A stretch of 64,000 nucleotides of DNA from Chamaelirium japonicum (lineage: Eukaryota; Streptophyta; Magnoliopsida; Liliales; Melanthiaceae), in NCBI GenBank assembly GCA_947650365.1, contig OX393550.1, positions 47,405,860-47,469,859 on the forward strand, in the 5' to 3' direction. Within the stretch, counting starts at the first letter, position 1, and the number at the start of each line of letters is the position of its first letter. The position numbers were made by a program, and so were the translations under genes. The notes below the pieces were generated by a model. That model worked only from the letters and a program-made list of their open reading frames with translations, did no database searches and was not told the origin of the DNA. Positions 22,101 to 30,946 of the stretch are shown here, in pieces.

Positions 22101-23205
22101 GAGGCAGATCCCGGTGTGCTGCCCCGCGGAGTCGTTCTTGGACCCGATGGCGATCCTCCAGGCGGAGTCCTCGAGCCAGGCGGTGGTGGGGTCGCGGAAG
22201 TCCTTCGGGTGGACGCCGGGCGGGGGGACGAGGACCGGGTTGGAGTCGGACTTGACCCAGCGGAGGAGGAGCGGGTCGTCCGGGTCGGCGGGGGTGGCCA
22301 GGTTCTGGACCTGGACGGAGTCGACGGTGGAGCCGGTGTAGAGCATGGTGAGGCTGCCGTCGGGGAGGAGGGTGGCGGAGCCGGTCCAGACGCCGTTGGC
22401 GTCGTACCATCTGTCGGGGACCATGGCGAGGGGGAGGTAGAGCCAGTGGATGAGGTCGCGCGCCACGGCGTGCCCCCACGTGATGTTGCCCCACACGGCG
22501 GAGTCCGGGTTGTACTGGTAGAACAGGTGGTACCACCCCTTGTAGAAAATGGGTCCTGCCCGTTACATCCCCGTTCCGACCGTCAGCGATCGCCACCGTA
22601 GCCGGCGGAGACACAATTTGTTCGTATGTAATCTTCTCACTTACCGTCGGGATCTGCGGCGGCGCAGAGCAGACGAGCCGCACGGCCGATTCCCCCATTT
22701 ATGGAGAAAGAAAAAAACATAAAAAGGTCAGCTGGAGATACAAAGCAGAAAAAAAAAAAGAAGGAACGAACTTTGAGGTGGAGGGGTGGAGATGATGAGG
22801 ACCGTTCATCCAGTTCTTCTCCGGCTGGAAGTGGAAGGCGGTGCGCTGCCAGATGAGCATGTCGTTGGTCCATGGGTAGGCGGCGGCGGAGGAGGAGGAG
22901 GATCCGCCGAGGAGCGGCGCGTTGGACTTCTCGGAAACGCCCTCCGAGACGCCGCGGGAGAACGGGCAGGGATCCGCCGGCCGCTGGCGCGGGGGAGGAT
23001 CGGCCTCTGATCCGCTCCGTAGCACGGCCGCGAGGGCGAGCAGGAGGGCGGCCGAGGCGGCGAGCGAGAGGCAGGTTATGAGTCTCCGCGAGGGGGCTGA
23101 TGGATGGCTCTCGGCGGCCGGGTAACTGGAGCCGTGGTCGGCGTGGGGGAGAGGGGCGTAGGAGCAGCGGATGGAGGAGGAGGACTCGGGATCGAGACCG
23201 TCCAT
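4778..23205 (-). CDS. VIN: Vacuolar acid invertase (beta-fructofuranosidase), 7 exons, complete
   Basis: Hydrolyses sucrose to glucose and fructose in the vacuole (GH32 family). Exons, 5' to 3' on the minus strand: 22803-23205, 22645-22653, 21687-22555, 5854-6015, 5527-5762, 5314-5401, 4778-4972. They join in phase to 1962 nt, 653 residues plus stop, the usual length for the family. The start MDGLDP has A at -3 and G at +4; the in-frame Met further upstream reads through a (CT)n leader and is less likely. Residues about 42-62 form a hydrophobic signal-anchor after a Ser/Pro-rich cytosolic tail, as in vacuolar forms. Catalytic motifs: WMNDPDG (132-138, nucleophile Asp135), FRDP (257-260), WECID (315-319, acid/base Glu316). 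Ile at the position where cell-wall forms have Pro supports the vacuolar type. Oddities are the DPD mini-exon (usually DPN), a GTCCTC donor on intron 1, an apparent GC donor on intron 5, and a 15.7 kb intron 3. No internal stop is seen, so it is probably functional. Confidence 0.93.
5166..5299. repeat. Perfect 67-bp tandem duplication in invertase intron 6
   Basis: Positions 5166-5232 and 5233-5299 are identical. The unit starts ggttgaacaagactcac and ends acaattcaaa. Identity over the whole unit points to a recent slippage or repair duplication. It does not touch the exons. Confidence 0.95.
6523..7323 (-). mobile_element. TRIM (miniature LTR retroelement), fossil, with a nested hAT element
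   Basis: Two direct LTR-like repeats of about 125 bp (6523-6646 and 6725-7323 minus the insert) carry the AGTCCCAYATC motif and an AATATA box. Between them, in minus orientation, are a tRNA-Met-like primer-binding motif (tgtatcagagg, about 6714-6724) and a purine-rich tract. It has no coding capacity, as usual for TRIMs. A hAT element (6809-7274) sits in one LTR. I could not confirm the target duplication. Old and decayed. Confidence 0.65.
6809..7274. mobile_element. Non-autonomous hAT element inserted in a TRIM LTR
   Basis: Ends TAGGGCTGGCAAT / ATTGACACCCCTA with perfect 8-bp duplication tcctgctc (6801-6808, 7275-7282). The interior is GACACGACCCG-type, inverted relative to the element at 1685-2164. 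Confidence 0.88.
7324..8827. other. Unclassified repeat-derived intron sequence
   Basis: The stretch around 7640-7700 resembles sequence common in plant LTR elements, but I cannot define ends or a family. No exon seen. The (TA)n tract starts at 8828. Confidence 0.35.
8885..9281. mobile_element. Foldback element in (TA)n, arms GGGTYAGGATCGG
   Basis: A 397-bp palindrome; the left end gggtcaggatcgg pairs with ccgatcctaaccc at the right. It lies between TA tracts 8828-8884 and 9282-9341. The inner part has two copies of the shared module (agaggttttagaat...tttttgtgagga). Confidence 0.85.
9374..9521. mobile_element. Foldback element, GCGGCATGCGGTAAGTGCGGC family
   Basis: A 148-bp near-perfect hairpin, GC-rich, with (TA)n(GA)n at 9282-9373 on the left and (TA)n from 9522 on the right. 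The same family occurs twice at 25407-25802. Confidence 0.85.
9601..9979. mobile_element. Foldback element, GAATGTTACAGTGARCTG family with double core module
   Basis: The arms ggctgttacgttgagctgtg and cagttcactgtaacattcct pair. Inside are two copies of a palindromic module (agaagttt..aaattagatgaaatttggtgagg and its inverse). The element is thus a palindrome made of two palindromes. Relatives lie at 24636-25340 and 27175-27558. Confidence 0.85.
10015..10388. mobile_element. Foldback element in (TA)n with core module, AGGTGCAGCATCGTTGCTGCACC end
   Basis: 374 bp between TA tracts 9980-10014 and, after (CT)n, 10407-10444. It carries two inverted copies of the agaagttttagaatttg module. The outer arms are more diverged than in its neighbours, so it is older. 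Confidence 0.75.
10464..11244. mobile_element. 781-bp near-perfect inverted repeat, GC-rich, in symmetric (TA)n(GA)n / (CT)n(TA)n
   Basis: The left end aatacggggtatgagctgac is matched in inverse at 11244, and identity continues for most of the length. The centre near 10830-10850 is a short G run and GTCGCCGG-rich repeats. Both strands show nearly the same Pro/Arg-rich open frame, which follows from the palindrome and is not evidence of a gene. Ends match the element at 15951-16332. Confidence 0.88.
11325..11899. mobile_element. Foldback element with four core-module arms
   Basis: Outer arms ...gttgacaacccaaaat / attttgggttgtcaacag. Inside are three or four inverted copies of gaatttgctgattttttgtgaggatgatcaac-type sequence with a ggttcaaatagacggttcag spacer. 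Flanked by TA tracts 11277-11324 and 11900-11988. Confidence 0.85.
12268..12728. mobile_element. Non-autonomous hAT element (ACCCG family)
   Basis: Ends TAGGGGTGGCAAT / ATTGCCAGCCCTA. The 8-bp flanks ggattgac / gaattggc differ at two positions, so the insertion is older than the others of this family. Confidence 0.8.
12876..13004. mobile_element. Foldback element, GGRATGCTTAGGTGCGGTCCGCGG family
   Basis: A 129-bp hairpin between TA tracts 12813-12875 and 13005-13014. Ends gggatgcttaggtgctgtcc / ggactgcacctaagcattccc. Relatives at 15786-15910 and 24508-24574. Confidence 0.85.
13015..13200 (-). mobile_element. Helitron-like 3' end (minus orientation)
   Basis: Read on the minus strand it ends GTGCCGACAGGGAC, spacer, CTAG followed by T. 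That matches the plant Helitron layout of a hairpin about 10 bp before CTRR with insertion before T. A related end in the opposite direction is at 18379. The 5' end is not found. Confidence 0.45.
13201..14284. other. Unclassified intron sequence; one stray arm at about 13995-14065
   Basis: The segment ttttgtctagttagc...tagtcagc at 13995-14065 is a diverged copy of the arm of the foldback element at 15624-16472. The rest is pyrimidine-rich and unrecognised. Confidence 0.35.
14290..14884 (+). mobile_element. Solo LTR, 595 bp
   Basis: Starts TGTGGGTGCAAAAATT and ends AAATTTCCCCCACA (TG...CA with short inverted ends). Flanked by a perfect 5-bp duplication gtacc (14285-14289, 14885-14889). A TATA box tataaatgga lies near 14521, where an LTR promoter is expected. 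No internal domain remains, the usual result of LTR-LTR recombination. Family not identified. Confidence 0.8.
15190..15555. repeat. Tandem repeat, two full units and a start, period about 168-180 bp
   Basis: The phrase tgacctTccttgctagtatgc recurs at about 15196, 15364 and, partly, 15544. Units are diverged by some substitutions and small indels. Confidence 0.75.
15786..15910. mobile_element. Foldback element, GGGAATGCTTAGGTG family
   Basis: A 125-bp hairpin, ends gggaatgcttaggtg / cacctaagcattccc, with ggtccgcggtccgcag arms. Lies between TA tracts 15713-15785 and 15911-15950. Confidence 0.88.
15951..16332. mobile_element. Foldback element with core module, GGCTGGCAGCCTATTTTG arms
   Basis: 382 bp; the arms agctgccagcctattttggc and ...ccaaaataggctgccagcc-like right end pair. 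The right terminus read inward (ggatacggggtataggctg) matches the end of the 10464-11244 palindrome. The inside carries the shared module twice (agagttttagaatgtgctg). Confidence 0.82.
16473..17349. other. GA-rich, low-complexity intron sequence
   Basis: Imperfect GAGAGA-rich repeats with recurring ggatggctgtgatcar phrases. No gene recognised; apparent open frames follow from the biased composition. Confidence 0.4.
17350..17770. mobile_element. Degenerate ACCCG-family hAT copy, ends not resolved
   Basis: It has the same aacccgtttagtaaacggg and cgggtctaccc phrases as the better copies. A 17520-17640 stretch is unrelated, and clear terminal repeats are missing. Confidence 0.5.
18060..18383 (+). 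mobile_element. Helitron-like 3' end (plus orientation)
   Basis: It ends GTGCC-GACA-GGCAC hairpin, gggcatgca, CTAG then T. The preceding approximately 200 bp resemble the inverse of 13016-13200 (gccttcggcggcaacac phrases). The two ends are 5.4 kb apart and face outward. Confidence 0.45.
18472..18930. mobile_element. Non-autonomous hAT element (ACCCG family)
   Basis: Ends TAGGGGTGGCAAT / ATTGCCACCCCTA, perfect 8-bp duplication actgaaaa (18464-18471, 18931-18938). Very similar in inverse orientation to 451-917. Confidence 0.9.
18939..20137. other. Intron sequence, (TA)n at 19104-19147, poly-G near 19706
   Basis: Contains two related stretches (19200-19390 and 19500-19640) sharing ttctatttaaa...gaggatct phrases. 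No exon or identifiable element ends. Confidence 0.4.
20138..20212 (+). repeat. Possible tRNA-derived SINE head
   Basis: TAGCCAAGCGGT resembles an RNA polymerase III A box, and GATCGAAAC, about 50 bp on, fits the B box. It is cut off by the hAT element that starts at 20213. No body or tail is seen. Confidence 0.3.
20400..21252 (+). mobile_element. TRIM (miniature LTR retroelement), fossil, with nested hAT
   Basis: Begins TGTTGAGGAAATCC and ends GGGTATCCAACA, flanked by 5-bp duplication atagg (20395-20399, 21253-21257). The LTRs start at 20400 and 20587. A tRNA-Met-like primer-binding motif (atcagagctgg) follows the first LTR. A purine tract cttgagaggg precedes the second. The internal region is under 80 bp and codes for nothing. 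It is broken by an inserted element (20634-21171). The LTRs carry AGTCCCACATC and TTTATATA. Confidence 0.82.
20634..21171. mobile_element. hAT-type element, YAGGGGCGGA-like ends, inside a TRIM LTR
   Basis: Ends TAGGGGCGTAGTC / GATCCGCCCATG, 8-bp duplication ggggcacc (20626-20633, 21172-21179). 538 bp, no transposase recognised. Ends near gggctatagcccggccgagc. Confidence 0.75.
21687..22555 (-). CDS. VIN: Invertase exon 3 (main part of the five-bladed catalytic domain)
   Basis: 869 nt, from G-P-I-F-Y-K-G-W to G-W-S-S-V-Q, phase 1 to 0. It carries the WGH, FRDP and WECID motifs and the Y-Y-A-S-K-T-F-Y-D and L-W-G-W-I-G-E segments typical of plant invertases. Intron 2 upstream is 89 nt. The donor after CAG is GTAAAG, only about 50 bp from the end of a nested transposon block. 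Confidence 0.93.
22645..22653 (-). CDS. VIN: Invertase mini-exon 2 (9 nt, codes D-P-D)
   Basis: On the minus strand the sequence reads gcag/ATCCCGACG/gtaagt. Nine-nucleotide exons coding the centre of the NDPNG motif are a known hallmark of plant acid invertase genes. Both splice sites are good and the phase (1/1) matches exons 1 and 3. The third residue is Asp (GAC), where almost all family members have Asn (AAY). The catalytic Asp before the Pro is intact. Confidence 0.9.
22803..23205 (-). CDS. VIN: Invertase exon 1 (N-terminal tail, membrane anchor, start of the catalytic domain)
   Basis: 403 nt, ending in phase 1 after EKNWMN. It encodes the Ser/Pro-rich tail, the signal anchor ([20 protein letters not shown]), a basic and proline-rich linker, and the conserved [17 protein letters not shown] that opens the GH32 domain. 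GC content is very high and drops sharply at the intron. The donor reads ACG/GTCCTC, weaker than the usual GTAAG or GTACG. Confidence 0.92.
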
Positions 23206-23690
23206 TGTGAGGGCATGGGTCGCGTCACCCACCCTTGGTGGAAGGATTGCAAGGTGAGAGGAGGAGGAGATAAGGGTACATAAACAAGAGAGAGAGAGAG
23301 AGAGAGAGAGAGTATGATTGAGCTCGGTAAAGGTGGTGCTACAGTGGCGGCGCAATCAGTAGAAGGGTGATGAGAGCTCCAGGGAAGGAGGAGGGCCCGT
23401 GGATTGGGTGGTTTTCCGGGCCGGTAGGACGGGTTCACGTGTCCCCGCTCTAAACCTCTGGTCATTTTTGCTTTCCGACATTAATAATCACCGGGGGTTA
23501 ACCTTCTCTTTCAATTTTTTTTTTTAACAAAAAATAAAAAAACCTTAGCATCGATGCATAAATAAGATAGAACAAGGAGGCCCACCATTGCAGAGCACGA
23601 CAGTATGTTTGTCGTAGCACTTATTTGAACCCTTGATCAAGGCCACTGATTGATTGTCTTACCAAACACCCCCTTAATATTTTTTTTGTG
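23206..23690. promoter_or_regulatory. Invertase 5' leader and proximal upstream region
   Basis: This lies directly upstream of the invertase start. On the minus strand it includes a (CT)n tract at 23287-23312, a common leader or promoter feature in plants. A TATA-like TTATTTATG lies near 23545-23565. No transcription start can be fixed from sequence alone. Repeats begin at about 23645. Confidence 0.4.
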
Positions 23691-24180
23691 CTCTTCCGCC
23701 TCCAAGAGGTTATCCTTTTAGAATACTCCGGATTAGTAAGGGGGTGTTTGGCATCATTCTGGAACAATCTATTTTTATTCCGAATTTCATGATTTAAAAA
23801 TAACGGCTAATAATTGTTCTGGTCGAATAAAGGACTTGGGAACTAAAAAATATCACTTCGGCTATTTCTATACCAACCGTACTGCTGGACCATCAAATTG
23901 TATTAGAAATAGTAATTGACAGTTGTTCCACATACCAAACACCCCCTAACATATCACCCCTCCCCCCTGCCACACTTGCTTCACGTGAGAGGGAGTGCTG
24001 AGACATGTTTAGTCCCATATCGATAAGGGAGGCGTCATTAGGTTGCTTAATATACACGTTGGGCTCTCTCCCCTCCAAGAGGTTAATCTTTTGGAGCACT
24101 CCAGGTTCGTAACATAATCCCCCCCAATCGATAAGGGAGGCTACCCTTTAAGAGGTTAGCCTTTTGGAGTAATCTGGATT
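23645..24180. mobile_element. TRIM-related fragments with a Tourist-like insertion
   Basis: Two or three partial copies of ccaagaggttatccttttag...actccgg and tttagtcccatatcgataagg occur at 23700-23736, 23985-24110 and 24120-24175. A gtgagagggag purine tract precedes one. Same LTR style as 20400-21252, but broken and without clear ends. A second accaaacacccccttaa end sits at 23665. Confidence 0.5.
23740..23946. mobile_element. Tourist-like MITE (PIF/Harbinger)
   Basis: 207 bp, ends GGGGGTGTTTGG / CCAAACACCCCC, flanked by TAA on both sides (23737-23739, 23947-23949). The 3-bp TWA duplication and this terminal motif are diagnostic of Tourist elements. Confidence 0.9.
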
Positions 24181-24411
24181 AATTTGATTGTAGGTGGTAC
24201 CCATAAAAAAATTTATTTTATGAAAATTAGTTTTTATCAAGATCAACATGACTTCTACCAAAAGCATAGAAAAACACGAGAAAAGAAAAGAAAGTTAAAT
24301 TCTTTTTCTTTTTCCGACAATCAAACGATACTACAAAAAATCAATTTTCATTTCCTGTCCTATCCTCTTTTTTTTCTTTTTCTAATGAACTCCTTTCACG
24401 TAGAACTATTT

Positions 24412-24574
<163 letters not shown>

Positions 24575-24576
24575 CT

Positions 24577-24622
<46 letters not shown>

Positions 24623-24635
24623 AGAGAGAGAGAGA

Positions 24636-25340
24636 GGAATGTTATAGTGAATTGAGCTGCGCTCACTTTAACCCCACTAGAAGTTTTAGAATTTGATGAA
24701 ATTTGGTGAGGGTGTTATCTAGGGTAAGATGATCATCCTCACCAATTTTCATCAAATTCCAAAACTTCTAGGGGAGTCAAATGGTCAAAACAAAATCTAC
24801 AGATTTTAACGGTGCCTGCGGACGGCAGATTTTGCTTCGATCATTTGATTAAGGATGGCAACGGTGCGGTTTCGGGCAAAACCAAAACTGCACCGCAACA
24901 CCGAACCACCACACCGAAACCGTGACGGTGTACCATATGTAAACCCGAAACCACACCATGCGGTGCGATGCACCGCGGTTTAATATTATAATGGTCTAAA
25001 CGGTGCGGTTTTTTACGATTTTGGGCAAAATCGAAACCGCACCGCAACACCAAAATCGCAAACCGAAACCGCACCGCACGCGATGGTTTTATATTTTGGC
25101 AAACCAAAACCACACCATGCGGTGCGGTTTTTCACAGTTCACGGTTTTAAACCGCACCGTTGCCATCCCTACATTTGACCCCCCTAGAAGTTTTAGAATT
25201 TGATGAAAATTGGTGAGGATGATCATTTTATCCTATACAACACTCTCACCAAATTTTATCAAATTCTAAAACTTCTAGGGGGGTCAAAGTGAGTGCAGCT
25301 CACTTTCTAAACCGGCAGCTCACAGCTCAACGTAACAGCC
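24636..25340. mobile_element. Foldback element (GAATGTTAYAGTGA family) with a nested hAT element
   Basis: Same structure and core modules as 9601-9979. The arms gagctgcgctcactttaac / aaagtgagtgcagctcac pair. A hAT element occupies 24850-25171 in the loop-side spacer; removing it gives the normal size for the family. Confidence 0.87.
24850..25171. mobile_element. Non-autonomous hAT element, TARGGATGGCAACGGTGCGG ends
   Basis: Ends TAAGGATGGCAACGGTGCGG / CCGCACCGTTGCCATCCCTA, 8-bp duplication catttgat / catttgac (one mismatch). The interior is ACCGCACCG-type repeats. It interrupts the foldback element at 24636-25340. Confidence 0.87.
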
Positions 25341-25352
25341 TCTCTCTCTCTC

Positions 25353-26490
<1,138 letters not shown>

Positions 26491-26492
<2 letters not shown>

Positions 26493-27114
26493 GCGTGTTA
26501 GGCTGCGGCGTGCGGTACCCGGCCTGATAAATGCGATGGCAAAATCTGGCCGCCCGATCGCGCGGATCGGCTGCGAACTGCCCGCAAACCTCCCGCCCGT
26601 CTGATCATCTGTACAGACCGTCGGATCCCGTATAAATCCAGTCGCTCGGTGTGTTTCATTGATCATTTGATTCCCATCCGTTCGATCGATGGGATCGAAC
26701 GGACTAAAAAATTTTCGCTGTTACTGTAGCGGCTACAGTAACAGCGAAAATCCCTTTAGTCCGTTGGATTCCCATCGATCCAACGGATAGGAATCAACTT
26801 GATTCCCATCCGTTGGATTGATGGGAATCCAACGGACTAAAGGGATTTTCGCTGTTACTGTAGCCGCTACAGTAACAGCGAAAAAATTTTAGTCCGTTAG
26901 ATCCCATCGATCGAACGGATGGGAATCAAATGATCATAGAAACACACCGAAGCGACTGGATTTATACGGGATCAGACGGTCTGTACGGATGATCAGACGG
27001 GCGGGGGGCGGGCGGGGGATTTGCGCGCGATCCGCAGTCGATCCGCGCGATCGGACGGCCAGATTTTGCCACCGCATTTATAGGCCGGGCAGCGCACGCC
27101 GCAGCCTATCATTC

Positions 27115-27115
<1 letters not shown>
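26491..27115. mobile_element. 625-bp long inverted repeat with nested hairpins
   Basis: Left aggcgtgttaggctgcggcg and right cgccgcagcctatcattcct pair, as does most of the length. Each arm holds its own palindrome ttcgctgttactgtagc / gctacagtaacagcgaa and flanking gattcccatccgttcgatc pairs. Bounded by (GA)n/(CT)n then (TA)n. No core module. Confidence 0.9.
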
Positions 27116-28193
<1,078 letters not shown>

Positions 28194-28269
28194 TATAATG
28201 ATTAAGATAAATTATATATAGAAGCCTTGTAGTTTAATTGATTATCATTTTTATCTAATGAATTCATCT

Positions 28270-29073
28270 TGTTTGGCCTATCATATCATACCAACCATTC
28301 AAAAAATTCGGAAGTTGCCAAAGTACGACCTAGTGTGGGTGGACAAATTAAGAAGCAACAGTTATTTTATAAACTTTGATCATTTTAACAAACAATTTTG
28401 ACATTGGTTTTGGAGAGCAAAAATAAGGGCCATGGTTGGAGAAAAAAAATAGGCAGTGTGGTTGGTGGTTGGAGAGTGTAGTCAAAAAGTAGACTTCTTA
28501 TTAAAGAGAATCCTACTTTTCTCTATTATTTAGCAAAAAAATAGGGAGATAGAGCCCTCGCTCCCTATTCTTTACCTAAGTAAATGAGGAAAATTGATCT
28601 TCTCTAAAATAAGCTGCATACTTTTATGAGGGTTCTCCAACAATACTCCATATTTTTCGATTTTTAAAATCCAAATATCAAAAAGGCACATTCAGACCGA
28701 CAAATTTGGGTTATTTTGTCTTTGTCTCCCAAATTTTGCTTTGAATTAGATTTTACCCCTATATTTTCATTAATTAGACTTTACCCCCAAAAGTAACTTT
28801 TCCGTTAACTCAACACCCAAAACTTTATTTATTTTCCGTCAGCTCACCATCAGAAAGGGTGAGCTGACGGAACAGTTAGTTTTGGCGGTAAAATCTAATT
28901 AATGAAAAATAGGGGGTAAAGTCTAATTCAAGACAAAATTTAGGGGGCAAAGTCAAAATAACCCGTCAAATTTCATAAAATAACTGTTGCTTCTTGGTTT
29001 GTCCATCTTAGGTCGAACTTTGGCAACGACTGAAATTTTTTAAAATATGTGGTCCACTATGATTGGCCAAACG
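28270..29073. mobile_element. Large foldback element with an inner inverted repeat
   Basis: The outer arms (28270-28375 and 28985-29073) share gttgccaaag and gaagcaacagttatttta in inverse. The inner pair at about 28700-28960 is built on ggttattttg, aattagattttaccccc and gtcagctcacc. Target duplication not found. Confidence 0.65.
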
Positions 29074-29228
29074 GTATGGTTTTTATGTGGGACCTGCCCT
29101 TGTCTGGAAATAAGACATTTATTCTCTTTTTTTAATACACAACTCCATTTCCTCTTATTTCATTTTTGTTGCTTTCAATGGCTAATAATTATGTAATCAA
29201 TATCCTTCTACACAACTCCAGCTCCGAC

Positions 29229-29680
29229 TAGGGTGGCAATCCTTGATCCGACCCGCTAACCCGACCCGAAGTTAGTGGGTTTGGGTTTGGCCTAAACGGG
29301 TTCGGGTCATAAATGGGTCGACCCGATTGACCCATTTATTTATTGGGTCGTGTTTGGATTTGTACTTATAACCCGATTGACCCGTTTACCAAATAGGTCA
29401 TGTCACCCTGACCTGACCCGACCCGACCTGATCAAACCCTGCCCAATCCGACCTGCCTTGACCCAACCCGACAAGTTTACATGGGTTCTGTTGACCCAAC
29501 CCGACCCGACTCGTTTAGTAAACGGGTTAAACGGTCAGGTCAGGTTAACTAGTTTATTAGACGGGTCGGGTTTGGATTTAAGTTTTTGACCAGTTTATTA
29601 AACGGGTCGGGTTCGGATTGGGTGTTTTGCCCTTATACCGATGTCTCAACCCCACCCGACTCAACCCATTGCCACCCCTA
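29229..29680. mobile_element. Non-autonomous hAT element (ACCCG family)
   Basis: Ends TAGGGTGGCAAT / ATTGCCACCCCTA and the same interior order as 451-917. The 8-bp flanks do not match well, so it is older or rearranged. Confidence 0.75.
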
Positions 29681-29734
29681 GCATTGGAGATGCATGCAGC
29701 AACAAGTATGGAAGAAGAGCTACTCCATAGTTAG

Positions 29735-30560
29735 AGACGATTGAGATCACATCGTGGTTGTACTCAATGCCACCCAATCAGTTGTCGTGATAGAGTTGAA
29801 GGTCATGATAGACTCTCTCGCGACTATTTTGTTGAAAGTCCTAGCATTAATGGACCAGACTTTAATTATGATGCAATAGACGGTAGTCCTAGTGTAGTAT
29901 TGTTAGGGTTGTTAGTGGGCTCGGGCCAGCCCGAGACCCATCGGATCGGGCCAGGCCAGATTTTGGCCTAATTTGAGCAGAGTTAGCTTGGTTTTTGGGC
30001 CAAGCTGGGCTCAAATATTCAAGCCCAATAGTGTTATGGGCCAGGTTTGGACAACCACTAACAAGCCCAATCTGAAGCCCAAAAGATTTTATTTTTTACA
30101 TACAATGAATACATAATTTTAAAAATACCCACTTTTTAAATATCAATACCTAGAACTTTAAGAGCATTATTTCACATTTATCCTTTTGAGTTATATCATA
30201 ATCAATTCTATTTTCTACTTTTATTGTATGATCAAGAGAAAGAAAAAAAGATTTAGGCATATATCACACTAGAAATACGGAATTAATTTGGGCTGAGTTT
30301 GGGCCTGGGCTCCATAAAAAAGTTTCGGCTGGGTTTGGCCCAAGCCCGAAAATTTTAATTTGGGTCCGGGCTGGGCATGGGCACACACTCATAAGTTTGG
30401 GCCAGGCCTAGGGACGGGGTGGCTCGATCCGAACCCGGCCCATTAACAGCCCTAAGTAGTGTCGCGTGAGCGAACATCTGAACTTATTGAATGCACTCAA
30501 TATCATCTTTGCATCAGGGACATAGAACTTCATTCCCAACTTCAAATAGACCTTGTAATC
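29735..30560 (+). pseudogene. Possible PIF/Harbinger transposase remnant split by a hAT element
   Basis: The translated RDRVEGHDRLSRDYFVESP (about 29775-29835) resembles the R-x-x-E-G-H-x-R-L-x-x-D-Y-F segment at the N-terminus of plant Harbinger-type transposases. After the hAT insert, IRDIELHSQLQIDLV (about 30515-30560) resembles the usual C-terminal I-R-D-R-E-x-H-x-Q-L-Q-x-D-L-V. The catalytic middle is missing. Recognition is by motif memory only. Confidence 0.35.
29904..30454. mobile_element. hAT-type element, TAGGGTTGTTAGTGGGC ends
   Basis: Ends TAGGGTTGTTAGTGGGC / GCCCATTAACAGCCCTA, 8-bp duplication agtattgt / agtagtgt (one mismatch). GGCCCGGGC-type arms with an AT-rich centre. No coding sequence. 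Confidence 0.83.
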
Positions 30561-30946
30561 TTATCATCGTATTAATATTTTGTCGAGCACTTGTGTCAAC
30601 TATTTTAAATAACATGAATAACTTATCTTTTCCAGCTATAATAGCTCCAAACGACTACTATTATTTAGCGCATCCCAAATTCGCTTCCAAAAATTTTCAG
30701 CTGACGATGATGATAACATTCCGCTTCCGACATTGATGTAAAATTTTGCCTCTCCTTTCTTCTTTGCATTGTCTCATTTAGATGGTTACCGGTGGTTTCT
30801 GGCGAGGCAGACTCAGGCGATGAACTCCGAAATCTAAGAGGAGCGTGGTGGGATCCTAGAAAATTTCCTAAGAAGTTGAGATAGAAAAAAAGGGAGGAGG
30901 AGAATGAGAGGGTTTTCTTGAGGTTTCTCATTGGATTCTTTGGAAA

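Noticed and set aside
21576-22601. A 341-codon open frame on the plus strand
   Set aside because: It is antisense to invertase exon 3. GC-rich third positions of the real gene suppress stops on the opposite strand.
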